From Paenarthrobacter sp. AR 02 (GTDB lineage Bacteria > Actinomycetota > Actinomycetes > Actinomycetales > Micrococcaceae), in NCBI RefSeq assembly GCF_021538675.1, contig NZ_JAJUKH010000003.1, forward strand, positions 124,001 to 188,000: a stretch of 64,000 bases of DNA. Reading direction: 5' to 3'. The notes beneath the pieces were generated by a model. It was not told the DNA's origin and searched no databases. It saw only the letters and a list, made by a program, of their open reading frames with translations. Positions 27,370 through 36,918 of the stretch are shown here, piece by piece. Positions within the stretch are counted from its first letter, which is position 1. Each line of letters starts with the position of its first letter. The position numbers were made by a program, and so were the translations under genes.

Positions 27370-29265
27370 TCAGCGCCTGGCAGGCGGAGGGGTGAGAGTC
27401 GTTGGATTGAGGACGCTGGGGAGTTCATCGGGTGTGGGCATGGGATCCACCTGCTCCTCTCCGGGGCCCCGGTACCTGGCGGCGCCGATGACCACGATGA
27501 GCAAGGCAAGGTCCAATGCCACCCAAGCGAGGGTGATGAGCGTGGGGTACAGGGGCGCCTCGCCGGTAGCTGCGCGCGCTATGCCGATACCCGACGAGAC
27601 CACCAGGACGGCCATCGCCACCAGCTGAAGCCGGACGTGCTGGAAGCCGCGTCCTGCCGCCTGCTTGCTTTTGGCCGTCACGGAGAACGTCAGGTGCTTG
27701 CCCAGGAAGACCGCGGCAGCACCGGAACAGGTCGCCGCGATCCATGTTGGAAAGAGCGCGAACGACCACTGCTGGCCGCGCCACAATCCCTTGGACCCGT
27801 TGCCTGCTACCTGGAACAGGAGCTGGCAGGAAAGGAAAAACGGCAGGAACAGGCAGAAGAACACCACCGGACTCGCAGTGAGCGGGTACGTGCCGGCCAC
27901 CAGGAACACCACCGGCGCCGCGATGTAGCTCATTGCGGCAAACCCGTTCAGGTAACTGGTCATCGTGCTCAGATACATGAGTCGCTGGGCCAAGGTGAGC
28001 CCCCGCAGGAACAGCGGATTGTCGTTGAAAAACACCTGCATGGTCCCGGCTGCCCAGCGGTGGCGCTGGGACAGCATGGTGGACACATCCTCCGGGGCCA
28101 ACCCGTGCACCAGGACCTCGTGGTGGTAAACGCTGCCCCAGCCCATGGCGTGAAGGTGCATGGCCGTAGCCATGTCCTCCGTGATGGTGGTGGTGTCCAT
28201 CGGGTGGATGGCCAACGCCTGGTCGGTGTGGGCAACATCCACCGACTCCAGGACTGCGTCGAGTTCGGGCACGACGTCCTCCATGGCCTCCGGAACAGCC
28301 AACGCTGCGGCATGGAAGGAGACCCGGAGCTCGAATGTGATCTCAGCCAGGACATCGCCGCGGCGAAGCTGTTGTTCGGCACGGGTAACCGCCGCCATGG
28401 CCTGCTCCACCACCGGCATGGCGGCTGGATGGCGACGGCCGAGTTCCCCGTGCAGGTCCTGCAGCCGGGACCGGCCCCTGCGCAAAGCGCTCCAGGTGTG
28501 CTCGGTGGCGGTCCGGGTGTAGCGCGTCAGGCCCAGGGCCATGAGGGCTTCCCTGCGCAGGACAGCATTCGAACCGCAGAAAAACGCTGCATCCCAACCG
28601 TCCTTGCCCTGCTGGATGGGGCCGTAGAACAGTTCGGCTTGGCTGCCCAGGGGGTCACGGTCCGGAACATTCCAGAAGTGTTGCGGCGTCTGGACGAACG
28701 CCACTTCCTCGGCGTCGAAGTAGCCCAGGACCCGGTCCAAAAACCGTGCTTCGGGGACCTGGTCCGCGTCCAGGATGGCCACGAACTCGCCCGTGGTCAT
28801 GGACAATGCGTTGTTGACATTGCCTGCCTTGGCGAACCGCTGCCGACCGTCCCACTCGGGACCACGGGTAATGTATCCGACGCCGATCTGCCGGGCTGCG
28901 CTCGCAAACCCGCTGCGGTTCCCGTCGTCCAGGATCCACGTTTCGTGCGGGTAGTCCATGTCCCTGGCCGCAATCGCCGTCTTGAGGACAAGCTCAAGCG
29001 GCTCGTTGTAGGTGGCGATGAAAACGTCCACGGTCCGGCCCGGCAGGGCAGGCGGGGGCGGTGGCCGCCGTCGTGCATTCCACATGGTGACGGCGTACAG
29101 CGTTGACTCGCCCAGGCTGTACGTTTCCGCGGCCACGAGCGGCAGGGAGATCCACCACGCGTCCCATGCAACGGTTCCTGACCAACGCCAACTGATGTAG
29201 ATCAATCCAAAGGAAACCACGAGGACCGCAAGGGTCCTCACCAATATCTGCTTGTGAATGCCCAT
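27370..29265 (-). CDS. Processive GT2 glycosyltransferase (cellulose-synthase-like)
   Basis: A 631-residue membrane enzyme. Two N-terminal helices precede a cytoplasmic GT-A domain with VDVFIATYNEPLELVLKTA, the metal-binding LDADQVPE, the TTITEDMATAM block with the catalytic Asp, and the acceptor-site QRHRW. Five or more helices follow. These D,D,D,Q(Q/R)xxRW features define BcsA/CslA-type processive beta-glycan synthases. An extra charged insert (about residues 255-330) separates the DxD and TED motifs. GGAGG precedes ATG 29265. The partner GH26 suggests a mannan or mixed beta-glucan product. No PilZ domain is seen. Confidence 0.88.
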   Translation of the reverse strand: MGIHKQILVRTLAVLVVSFGLIYISWRWSGTVAWDAWWISLPLVAAETYSLGESTLYAVTMWNARRRPPPPPALPGRTVDVFIATYNEPLELVLKTAIAARDMDYPHETWILDDGNRSGFASAARQIGVGYITRGPEWDGRQRFAKAGNVNNALSMTTGEFVAILDADQVPEARFLDRVLGYFDAEEVAFVQTPQHFWNVPDRDPLGSQAELFYGPIQQGKDGWDAAFFCGSNAVLRREALMALGLTRYTRTATEHTWSALRRGRSRLQDLHGELGRRHPAAMPVVEQAMAAVTRAEQQLRRGDVLAEITFELRVSFHAAALAVPEAMEDVVPELDAVLESVDVAHTDQALAIHPMDTTTITEDMATAMHLHAMGWGSVYHHEVLVHGLAPEDVSTMLSQRHRWAAGTMQVFFNDNPLFLRGLTLAQRLMYLSTMTSYLNGFAAMSYIAAPVVFLVAGTYPLTASPVVFFCLFLPFFLSCQLLFQVAGNGSKGLWRGQQWSFALFPTWIAATCSGAAAVFLGKHLTFSVTAKSKQAAGRGFQHVRLQLVAMAVLVVSSGIGIARAATGEAPLYPTLITLAWVALDLALLIVVIGAARYRGPGEEQVDPMPTPDELPSVLNPTTLTPPPARR

Positions 29266-29600
29266 GTTTAGCCTCCGGGTAACTGCTGGGGAAAAGGCAA
29301 AGGCGCGACAGGCTGTCCATACGCTTTGAGGGCGAAGTTGGGAGGACACGGCTGACGCGCCTGGAGCATGCATCGTCGATGCTCAGAGGAAGGAATTCAG
29401 GTGCGAACGGAATTTCCCTAAGCCATGGACTTGTTGGGCCAAGCCGATGGTTCCTCTTTCCACTTTCTCCCGCCTGCATTTCGTCGCCGTTACGGGATTG
29501 ATAAGTACTTTCGCGTTGATTATTTCCTGGGGGTGACATTTGGCGTGTCGCCGCACCAAGGCCTTGCGCGCCCAATGGCAAGGCAGTCAGAGTTGCTGTC
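29266..29600. other. 335-bp divergent intergenic region between GT2 and GH16 genes
   Basis: No gene is supported here. It must hold promoters for both the polysaccharide operon and the GH16 gene. A compact inverted repeat, GAGCAT ... ATGCTC, with a second nested GCATCG/CGATGC pair, lies at 29364-29384. The stretch 29500-29530 is relatively AT-rich and may contain the GH16 promoter. The length suggests regulation, but I could not fit a known riboswitch. Confidence 0.5.
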
Positions 29601-30863
29601 ATGAAGCGACGACTCACACCCATGGTGATGGTCATCGTCGGATTTACGCTCCTGGCGACCCTCATCGCTCCTGAGCCTCCGGCGCTGGCGGCCGCCGGCA
29701 TGCCGGCTCCCGGTGCGCTGGTGTGGAGCGATGAGTTCAACGGGCCCGCCGGCACCGCCCCGGACAACAGCAAATGGCTCCACGACACGGGCGGCTCGGG
29801 ATGGGGCAACAGCGAACTGCAGTACTACACGGACAGCACCCGCAACGCAGCCATGGACGGGAACGGAAACATGGCTATCACTGCTCGCCGCGAAAACCCG
29901 GGCAATTACACCTGCCACTACGGAACGTGCCAGTACACCTCGGCCCGGCTATTGACCGCGGGGAAGTTCAGCCGCAACCAAGGACGCTTTGAAGCACGGA
30001 TGAAGCTGCCTAAAGGACAAGGAATGTGGCCTGCGTTTTGGATGCTGGGCGACAACGTCTTCACAGATGGCTGGCCCAACAGCGGCGAGCTCGACGTCAT
30101 GGAAAACGTCGGCAAGGAACCCGGAACCACCTGGGGCAGCATCCATGGTCCAGGCTATTCGGGCGCCAACTCCGTCAACGCCAGCTATACCCTGCCCCGC
30201 GGCCAAGCTTTGGGAGACGCGTTCCACACCTTCACCGTGGACTGGGGGCCGGATTCCATCACCTGGTACATCGACGGCATTGCCTACTCACACAAGACCA
30301 AAGCCAGCGTTCCGGGGCCCTGGGCCTTCGACCACAATTTCTTCCTTCTGCTCAACCTCGCCGTCGGCGGCACGTGGCCTGGAGCGCCGGATCCGGACAC
30401 GGCGTTACCGCAAACCATGCTGGTGGACTACGTCCGCGTTTACGACCTCGCACCCGCTTCGGCGCCACCGTCCGCCGCGCCCAGTGTCCGGATCCAGGGC
30501 TACGCGGGCAAATGCATCGACGTCGCCGGACGCCAGGCCATCGACGGTTCCCCACTCCAATCGTGGGACTGTGACACTGCCGCGTCAGAACAATGGACTT
30601 TTGCGGGCAACGGGACCGTTCGGACGTTGGGCAAGTGCATGGACGTGGCATGGGGCTCCACCGCCAACGGCGCCCAGATCCAGCTGACTGCCTGCAACGG
30701 AAGCGCGGCGCAGCAGTTCGTGCTCAACTCCGCGGGGGATTTGGTGAACCCGCAGGCCAACAAATGCGTTGACGTCGCGGACTGGTCTGCTACGAATGGT
30801 TCACGCTTGCAATTATGGGATTGCGCCGGTTCCGCCAACCAGAAATGGTGGCGGGCGGTGTAG
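29601..30863 (+). CDS. Secreted GH16 beta-glucanase with C-terminal ricin-type lectin domain
   Basis: A 420-residue secreted enzyme. Residues 1-32 are a signal peptide (basic MKRR, hydrophobic core, ALAAA). Residues ~38-285 form a GH16 jelly roll with the catalytic GELDVMENVG (E-x-D-x-x-E) motif, typical of endo-beta-1,3-glucanases (laminarinases). Residues ~295-420 are a CBM13/ricin-B beta-trefoil with three repeats ending in Q-x-W-like elements (SEQWTF, AQQFVL, NQKWWR) and repeated GKCIDVA/GKCMDVA/NKCVDVA. It faces the polysaccharide operon and could digest fungal or plant glucan, or the organism's own glucan. Confidence 0.92.
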   Translation: MKRRLTPMVMVIVGFTLLATLIAPEPPALAAAGMPAPGALVWSDEFNGPAGTAPDNSKWLHDTGGSGWGNSELQYYTDSTRNAAMDGNGNMAITARRENPGNYTCHYGTCQYTSARLLTAGKFSRNQGRFEARMKLPKGQGMWPAFWMLGDNVFTDGWPNSGELDVMENVGKEPGTTWGSIHGPGYSGANSVNASYTLPRGQALGDAFHTFTVDWGPDSITWYIDGIAYSHKTKASVPGPWAFDHNFFLLLNLAVGGTWPGAPDPDTALPQTMLVDYVRVYDLAPASAPPSAAPSVRIQGYAGKCIDVAGRQAIDGSPLQSWDCDTAASEQWTFAGNGTVRTLGKCMDVAWGSTANGAQIQLTACNGSAAQQFVLNSAGDLVNPQANKCVDVADWSATNGSRLQLWDCAGSANQKWWRAV

Positions 30864-30993
30864 AAAAACGTCCGACGGCGGCGCGCAGGCAGCGCGGGTC
30901 CGGCGACTATTGCTGGGGCGGCTGGGGAGCTTCCTGAAGTAGTCGGCGGGGCCTTGCGCGTAGTGCGCCGTCGTCGCGGCGGTTACCGATGCG

Positions 30994-31027
30994 CCCGGCC
31001 GGGACGGAGATACGGTGCCCGGCCGGG
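30994..31027. terminator. GC-rich hairpin between convergent GH16 and nei genes
   Basis: CCCGGCCGGG occurs at 30994-31003 and again at 31018-31027. Because the unit is itself palindromic, the two copies can pair across a 14-base loop on either strand. The position between two convergent genes suits a bidirectional terminator. No U-tract is present. Confidence 0.5.
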
Positions 31028-31066
31028 CCTCGGTCTCAGGGGCCTGGGCTGGCAACGGCGGGCTGG

Positions 31067-31897
31067 CTACGGCGCGGGCTGGCAGCGCGGACAGAAGTAG
31101 ATGTCCCGTTCCTCTGTTCCGTCGGGACCTGCCAGGAGGCCGCGTCGAACCGTGGTGCCGCAACGCCTGCAAGGCTGGCGTTCCCTGCCGTAAACCCAGT
31201 AGCCGGGCCGCAGGGCGCGCGGTCCCAAGGTCGTCCGGCGGCCAGTTCCAAGGTTTTCACCCAAAAGACGTTTGGCGTCGTTCACCGTTTTGGCGAGGTC
31301 GGGCACCTCACCCACCGTCAGTGCGGGGTGGATACCGGAGAGAAAGCACGCTTCGCAGCGGTAAATATTGCCGATGCCTGCAAGCTTCCTCTGGTCCAAC
31401 AAAGCAAAACCTACTGTGACCTCCGGTTCGGCGCGGAGCCTACGGAGTGCTTCTTCTTCATCCCAATCCGGACCAAGGAGATCCGGGCCGAGATGTCCCA
31501 CGATCTTTTCTTCCTCTGCCGTGGGCACAACTTCCAGGATGCCCAGCGAGAACCCCACCGCGTCAGCTGCAGCTGTGCGCAGGACGCAGCGTGCCGTATG
31601 GCCGGGTTTGGTCCACCGACCACCCGGTGGGTAGACCATCCAGTTACCCTCCATCTTGAGGTGTGAGTGAATGGTCAGCTCCCGGGGCCTCCTGCTGGCA
31701 CCGGGCGACTCGTCAGCGGGCCCAACGAGACGCATGAGCAGGTGCTTGCCCCGGGGGACAACTTCCTTCATGGTCCAGCCCGACAGGTTGAGGGTGGCGA
31801 AGCGCGGAACACGGAAGTCCGACGCTGTGATGACATGCCCGGCCAAAGCTTCGTTCAACCGTGACGCGGCCCGCCAAATGGAATCGCCTTCAGGCAC
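31067..31897 (-). CDS. nei: Fpg/Nei family DNA glycosylase (endonuclease VIII-like)
   Basis: A 276-residue base-excision-repair enzyme. The GTG start at 31897 places PEGDSIW directly after the initiator, giving the catalytic N-terminal Pro and the following Glu; PRGKHLLMRL carries the conserved Lys. The C-terminus has a four-Cys zinc finger (CRRCGTT ... YFCPRCQ). The H2TH helical region lies between. The start overlaps the end of the Lhr helicase gene by 8 bp, a conserved lhr-nei arrangement in actinobacteria that links helicase and glycosylase in oxidative-damage repair. Confidence 0.92.
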   Translation of the reverse strand: MPEGDSIWRAASRLNEALAGHVITASDFRVPRFATLNLSGWTMKEVVPRGKHLLMRLVGPADESPGASRRPRELTIHSHLKMEGNWMVYPPGGRWTKPGHTARCVLRTAAADAVGFSLGILEVVPTAEEEKIVGHLGPDLLGPDWDEEEALRRLRAEPEVTVGFALLDQRKLAGIGNIYRCEACFLSGIHPALTVGEVPDLAKTVNDAKRLLGENLGTGRRTTLGPRALRPGYWVYGRERQPCRRCGTTVRRGLLAGPDGTEERDIYFCPRCQPAP

Positions 31898-34800
31898 GGA
31901 TCCGCAGTCCCTTCGGAGTTGAGTACGCGCCTGCCGCCGCCAGGGCAACCGCGATGGGTGTTTCCAGGAGATCGTGGCCATTGACCTTCTCCATGAAGAG
32001 TTTGTCCACTGCTCCCCGCCGCACCACGTCCACCAACGCCTGGGCGGCAACCGTCAGCACAACCTCGTCCTGGCTGAAAGTGAGCAGCGTCTTACCGCCG
32101 CGTTCCACGTAAAGGACCAGCGCGCCGTCGACCATGACCACCAGCGCCCCTGCTTTTCGCCCCGGGCGGTGGCCCGACCCGGCGTCGACCGACAATGCCG
32201 GCCAGGGGAGCGCGGCACCGTAGGGGTTGGCTGGGTCGGTGGCAGCCAGTGCCAGCGCGGACGGTTCCGCCTTGGAAATGCGGGCATCCTCGGTGAACGA
32301 ACGCAGGCGGTCCACGGTAGCCGGGACCGCAAACTGGGCAGCCCCCAAATGCTCGATGAAGTACCCTCGGCGGCATCGCCCGGCTTCCTCAAGCCGTGCA
32401 AGGACCTTGTACATGAGCCCAAAGCCGCCCAGGATGTTCTCAGCCATCACCGAACCGCGGGTTACGACGCCGTACCTGTCCAGCAGCAGCTCAGCCGTGC
32501 CCCGGGCATGGATGGTGGGGTCCAGCTCCGGCGCAGGCAACGCGGACCAGCGGCCGACCGCGGAAGGCGGCGCGGGCGCAATGCCGCCCGTCACCGAACC
32601 GTAGCGGCCCCCGGTGAGGCCTGGAGATCCCAGCAGTCCCGTCCCGTGGGAACGGCCGAGCCTGCTCATGCGTGGTGCCCGCGCCCTCGGCGCCTTGGCG
32701 ACCTGGCGGTGGGCTGTTTTCCCGCCGGCAATCATGGCACGGACGGGGGCGAATGTATCTCCAGTGACCCGCCCGGCCCAGACAAGGTCCCACAGCGCGG
32801 TCACCACGGCGTCATCGCTGAGCACCGTATCCATGCCACCAGCGACGTCCGTGAGTTGCCGGAAGAAGTAGCCGCCGCCCGCGCTGAAATGCTCCAGGAG
32901 TCGCTGTTGGGCGTCTCCCGGTTCGAAGTCGGGAGAAGGATTGAGGGTCAGCTCCGCGGAGTCGGCAACGTGGAGGCTGATCCAGCCGTCGTTCCCGGGC
33001 AGCGACCCTGCTCCGGACCAGAGGAGCTCCCCGGCGGCCATCAGTTCGTCCAGCATGGCAGGCTTGTAATCCGCCACCCGGCTCGCGAGTACCAACGGTT
33101 CCCACGCCGACGCCGGAATGGGCACGCCGGACAGCTGGTCCACGGCGGTGATGATTCCATCCAGCCCGCGCAGCGCCTGGCTCCGGGACCTGCCCGGAGT
33201 GGTCACGTTTTGCCACTCGGGAAGGAACCGCCCGTACGCGGCCGTGTCCACTGGTTCCACTTCGGCGCGCAGCGCAGCCAGTGACCGCCGGCGCAGTTTC
33301 CGCAGGACCTCGGCATCACACCATTCGCTCGCGGGAGGTGCATCGACGGACATGAGTTCGGGATCCGTTGCTTCGACGGCCTGCGGTTCGGCCACCGCAT
33401 GCGGACGGAACTCGCCTTCGACGACGCGGCCATCGCCGGCCAGTCGCTTCAGCGCGCCATTGACGACCGCGACCCCCAGCCCCAGCCGTGTGGCAGCCTC
33501 GGCCGCAGTAAACGGTCCGTGGGTGCGGGCATACCGTGAAACGAGGTCGCCCAGGGGATCGTGGACCGGCTCGATGAACGCCAGGGGCACACCCATGGGC
33601 AATGGGACGCCAATAGCGTCACGCAGCCGGGCAGCGTCCTCAACAGCAGCAAAGCGCTCGACGCCGCCAATGGTCACCTTGAGCGCGCGATTCGCCTTCT
33701 GGAGTGCAGCGAGGTGATGGCCGGCATCAGTAACAGTGCCGTGTGGTGCTGCCGCGGGTGCTTCCTCGACGTGGTCAGGATCCTCGGGGTCCGTTGCCTG
33801 GTCCAGAGCCGTCTGCAGGGAGGGTTCGGGCTGTTCCTGTCCTCGAAGCCGTTCCGCCACTTCCTCGACACTGAGCGGGCCAAGCAGACGCAACAGATCA
33901 GCGACGCCCTCCATGCCACGAACCCGCCTGTCAGGCAGAAGCCGTTGCAACTCCAGCTCGGTCCGGTCAATGACAGCCGCGTCCAGGAGTTCACGAAGCT
34001 CAACCCGCCCCAGGAGTTCGTTGAGGAGGGTGGAGTCCAGCGCCAAGGCAGCGGCCCGCCGCTCGGCCAACGGGGAGTCGCCCTCATAGAGGAACTGGGC
34101 CACGTAGCCAAACAGGAGGGACTTGGCGAACGGCGAAGGCTGCTGCGTGGTGGTTTCCACGATCCTGAGCTCACGACGTTCCACCGATGCCGCAATGTCT
34201 TTGAGCGCGGGGAGATCGTAAACATCCTGGAGGCACTCGCGGACTGCTTCGAGCACGATGGGGAAGGAAGGGTATTTCTTGGCGACATCCAGCAGTTGGG
34301 CAGAGCGCTGGCGCTGCTGCCATAGTGGTTGCCGTTTGGCGGGGTTCTGGCGCGGCAACAGCAGAGCCCGGGCTGCGCATTCCCGGAACCGGGAAGCGAA
34401 CAGCGCACTGCCGCCCACTTCTGTGGTGACGATCTGCTCGAGTTCTTCGGGGTCGAACAGGAACAGGTCCGCGCCGGGTGGTTCGTCTTCCATCATGGGG
34501 ACGCGCAGCACGATGCCGTCATCCGCTGCCATGGCCGAACCATCCAGGCCGTACCGCTGCTGCAGGCGTTGACCTACGGCGAGTGCCCACGGCGCATGAA
34601 CGGGCATCCCGAACGGGCTATGGAGGACTACACGCCAGTCTCCAAGCTCGTCATGGAAGCGTTCCACCACCAACGTGCGGTCGCTGGGGACGATTTCCGT
34701 GGCTTCCTTTTGCTCCCTCAAGTACTGGAGGAGGTTGCTGGCAGCGAAGGCATCCAGCCCGCTGGCCTGGCAGCGTTCCATGGCGGGCGCCTGGTCGGCG

Positions 34801-36881
34801 GCTGAAAGTTCGCGGATGAACGCGCCCAATGCGCGGCCCAGGTCCACGGGGCGGCCCAGCGAGTCACCTTTCCAAAAGGGCAGCTTGCCGGGCTGTCCGA
34901 AAGCGGGCGAGACCAGGACGCGATCGTGGGTGATGTCCTCGATCTTCCAACTGGTGGCACCCAGGGCGAAGACGTCGCCCACCCGGGATTCGTAAACCAT
35001 TTCTTCGTCGAGTTCCCCGACGCGGCGACCGCCCTTCGCAGCACGGGCCGACGCGGTGGGCTCACTTCCGTCCGCGCTGCCGGGGGAGGAGGACCCCTCA
35101 ACCTCGGTGCCGATGATGTACACACCGAACAGCCCGCGGTCCGGGATGGTGCCACCTGACGTGACGGCAAGGCGCTGGGCGCCGGGCCGTCCCTCAATGG
35201 TTCCGGCGTGACGGTCCCAAATGATGCGGGGCCGGAGTTCGGCAAATTCGTCGGAGGGATAACGCCCGGCCAGCAGGTCCAGCGTTGCTTCAAAAGCGGA
35301 GCGGGGAAGGCTCGCGAACGGCGCAGACCGACGCACTGTGCTGAACCAATCCTCCACGTCGATACTGCCCAGTGCGGTGGCGGCAACTGTCTGCTGGGCA
35401 AGGATGTCGAGGGGGTTGGCGGGAATGCTCAAGCGCTCGATCTGGCCACTGAGCATACGTTCCACGGTGACGCTGGTATGCAGGAGGTCGGCGCGGTGCT
35501 TGGGGAAGAGCACGCCCTCCGAAATTTCGCCCACCTGGTGCCCGGCGCGGCCGACACGCTGGAGGCCGCTGGCCACCGAGGGCGGCGATTCCACCTGGAT
35601 GACCAGGTCCACGGCGCCCATGTCGATGCCAAGCTCCAACGATGACGTGGCCACGACGCAGCGCAGCCTCCCGGATTTGAGGTCGTCCTCGATCATGGCC
35701 CGCTGGTCCTTGGATACCGAGCCGTGGTGTGCGCGGGCCAGGACGGGGTCCGCGCCGGTGGTGCTGCCTGCCTGTGCCATCATGTGGGCGGGAGTCGCTG
35801 TGGATGCCGGCACTGCTGGGGCGTCGTCCGGTGCCGCCCACGCTCCGCCTCCCACTGCCATGAGCTGGCGCTCGGCGTAGATTTCGTTCAGCCTGGCCGT
35901 AAGCCGCTCCGAGAGCCTGCGGGAATTGGCAAAGACAATGGTGGACTGTTTGGACAGGACCAGATCCACGATCTGTTCCTCCACATGCGGCCAGATGGAG
36001 GCCTGCGGCTGTAGGCCAGAGGCCGGACCTGAATCGAACGCCCCTGCCGCACCCTGCAGGTCCGACATGTCCTCAACAGGCACTGTCACCGTCAGGTTCC
36101 AGTTCTTCTTGGACGGAGGTGCCACGATTTCCACGGGCGCCTGGCCCGCAAGGAACTGTGCAACCAACTCCCGGGGTTGGACCGTCGCAGACAGGCCGAT
36201 GCGCTGCGCGGGCTTAGGCAGCAGCGCGTCCAGCCGTTCAAGCGATACCGCCAAATGCGCACCGCGTTTGGTTCCGGCAACAGCGTGAACCTCATCGATG
36301 ATGATGGTGTCCACTTCGCTCAGGGTTTCCCGGGCCCGGGACGTCAGCATCAGGAAGAGGGATTCCGGAGTGGTAATCAGGATGTCCGGCGGATTGGTCA
36401 GCAGCGTTCGGCGATCTGCCGCCGTCGTATCTCCGGAGCGGACTCCCACAGTCACCAGCGGTGCCGGGAGCCCGAGCCGCTTGGCAGTCTGGGTGATGCC
36501 GATCAACGGTGCCCGGAGGTTGCGCTCGACGTCGACGCCCAAGGCCTTCAGCGGTGAGATGTAGAGGACGCGGGTCTTGGTTTTGGGGCGCTTGGCGCGG
36601 CCTTTGCCGTTGGCTGGAACCGTTTCGAGCCCAGGCAGCGTATCCGTCGGCTTGGCATGCAGCCGGTCCAACGCCCACAGGAAGGCGGCGAGGGTTTTGC
36701 CGGAGCCAGTAGGTGCCACCACCAAAGCGTGGGAGCCGGAGGAGATCGCATTCCAAGCCCCATCCTGCGCGGGCGTGGGCTCGGAAAAGGCGCCTAGGAA
36801 CCATTCCCTGGTTGCTTGGCTGAAACGGCTGATGGCGCCCTGCGACGCCTGCGGCTCCTGCATTCCTCCATCATGCCCCAC
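31890..36881 (-). CDS. lhr: Lhr-type ATP-dependent DNA helicase
   Basis: A 1663-residue large helicase-related protein. Walker A APTGSGKTLAAFLWALD, the DEVH box IIIDEVHAVAG and motif VI QRVGRAGHQVGE lie in the N-terminal ~550 residues, followed by the Lhr winged-helix region and the long Lhr C-terminal part characteristic of mycobacterial and other actinobacterial Lhr (about 1500 residues). It is a 3'-5' single-strand DNA translocase acting in DNA repair. The outermost start is GTG 36881; ATG 36863, directly after GGAGGA, is an alternative that would remove six residues. It is translationally coupled to nei. Confidence 0.93.
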   Translation of the reverse strand: MGHDGGMQEPQASQGAISRFSQATREWFLGAFSEPTPAQDGAWNAISSGSHALVVAPTGSGKTLAAFLWALDRLHAKPTDTLPGLETVPANGKGRAKRPKTKTRVLYISPLKALGVDVERNLRAPLIGITQTAKRLGLPAPLVTVGVRSGDTTAADRRTLLTNPPDILITTPESLFLMLTSRARETLSEVDTIIIDEVHAVAGTKRGAHLAVSLERLDALLPKPAQRIGLSATVQPRELVAQFLAGQAPVEIVAPPSKKNWNLTVTVPVEDMSDLQGAAGAFDSGPASGLQPQASIWPHVEEQIVDLVLSKQSTIVFANSRRLSERLTARLNEIYAERQLMAVGGGAWAAPDDAPAVPASTATPAHMMAQAGSTTGADPVLARAHHGSVSKDQRAMIEDDLKSGRLRCVVATSSLELGIDMGAVDLVIQVESPPSVASGLQRVGRAGHQVGEISEGVLFPKHRADLLHTSVTVERMLSGQIERLSIPANPLDILAQQTVAATALGSIDVEDWFSTVRRSAPFASLPRSAFEATLDLLAGRYPSDEFAELRPRIIWDRHAGTIEGRPGAQRLAVTSGGTIPDRGLFGVYIIGTEVEGSSSPGSADGSEPTASARAAKGGRRVGELDEEMVYESRVGDVFALGATSWKIEDITHDRVLVSPAFGQPGKLPFWKGDSLGRPVDLGRALGAFIRELSAADQAPAMERCQASGLDAFAASNLLQYLREQKEATEIVPSDRTLVVERFHDELGDWRVVLHSPFGMPVHAPWALAVGQRLQQRYGLDGSAMAADDGIVLRVPMMEDEPPGADLFLFDPEELEQIVTTEVGGSALFASRFRECAARALLLPRQNPAKRQPLWQQRQRSAQLLDVAKKYPSFPIVLEAVRECLQDVYDLPALKDIAASVERRELRIVETTTQQPSPFAKSLLFGYVAQFLYEGDSPLAERRAAALALDSTLLNELLGRVELRELLDAAVIDRTELELQRLLPDRRVRGMEGVADLLRLLGPLSVEEVAERLRGQEQPEPSLQTALDQATDPEDPDHVEEAPAAAPHGTVTDAGHHLAALQKANRALKVTIGGVERFAAVEDAARLRDAIGVPLPMGVPLAFIEPVHDPLGDLVSRYARTHGPFTAAEAATRLGLGVAVVNGALKRLAGDGRVVEGEFRPHAVAEPQAVEATDPELMSVDAPPASEWCDAEVLRKLRRRSLAALRAEVEPVDTAAYGRFLPEWQNVTTPGRSRSQALRGLDGIITAVDQLSGVPIPASAWEPLVLASRVADYKPAMLDELMAAGELLWSGAGSLPGNDGWISLHVADSAELTLNPSPDFEPGDAQQRLLEHFSAGGGYFFRQLTDVAGGMDTVLSDDAVVTALWDLVWAGRVTGDTFAPVRAMIAGGKTAHRQVAKAPRARAPRMSRLGRSHGTGLLGSPGLTGGRYGSVTGGIAPAPPSAVGRWSALPAPELDPTIHARGTAELLLDRYGVVTRGSVMAENILGGFGLMYKVLARLEEAGRCRRGYFIEHLGAAQFAVPATVDRLRSFTEDARISKAEPSALALAATDPANPYGAALPWPALSVDAGSGHRPGRKAGALVVMVDGALVLYVERGGKTLLTFSQDEVVLTVAAQALVDVVRRGAVDKLFMEKVNGHDLLETPIAVALAAAGAYSTPKGLRIRA

Positions 36882-36918
36882 GGCTCCGACAGAATAAGCC
36901 GGAGCCGCGGGAAGATGA

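Noticed and set aside
29266..29600. Possible c-di-GMP or c-di-AMP riboswitch before the GT2 operon
   Set aside because: Fragments such as GGAACC are present, but the conserved core and helices of either class could not be assembled.
28994..29809. 271-codon minus-strand frame across the GT2/GH16 intergenic region
   Set aside because: It overlaps both real genes and shows no domain, although it made me check the 335-bp gap for a hidden gene.
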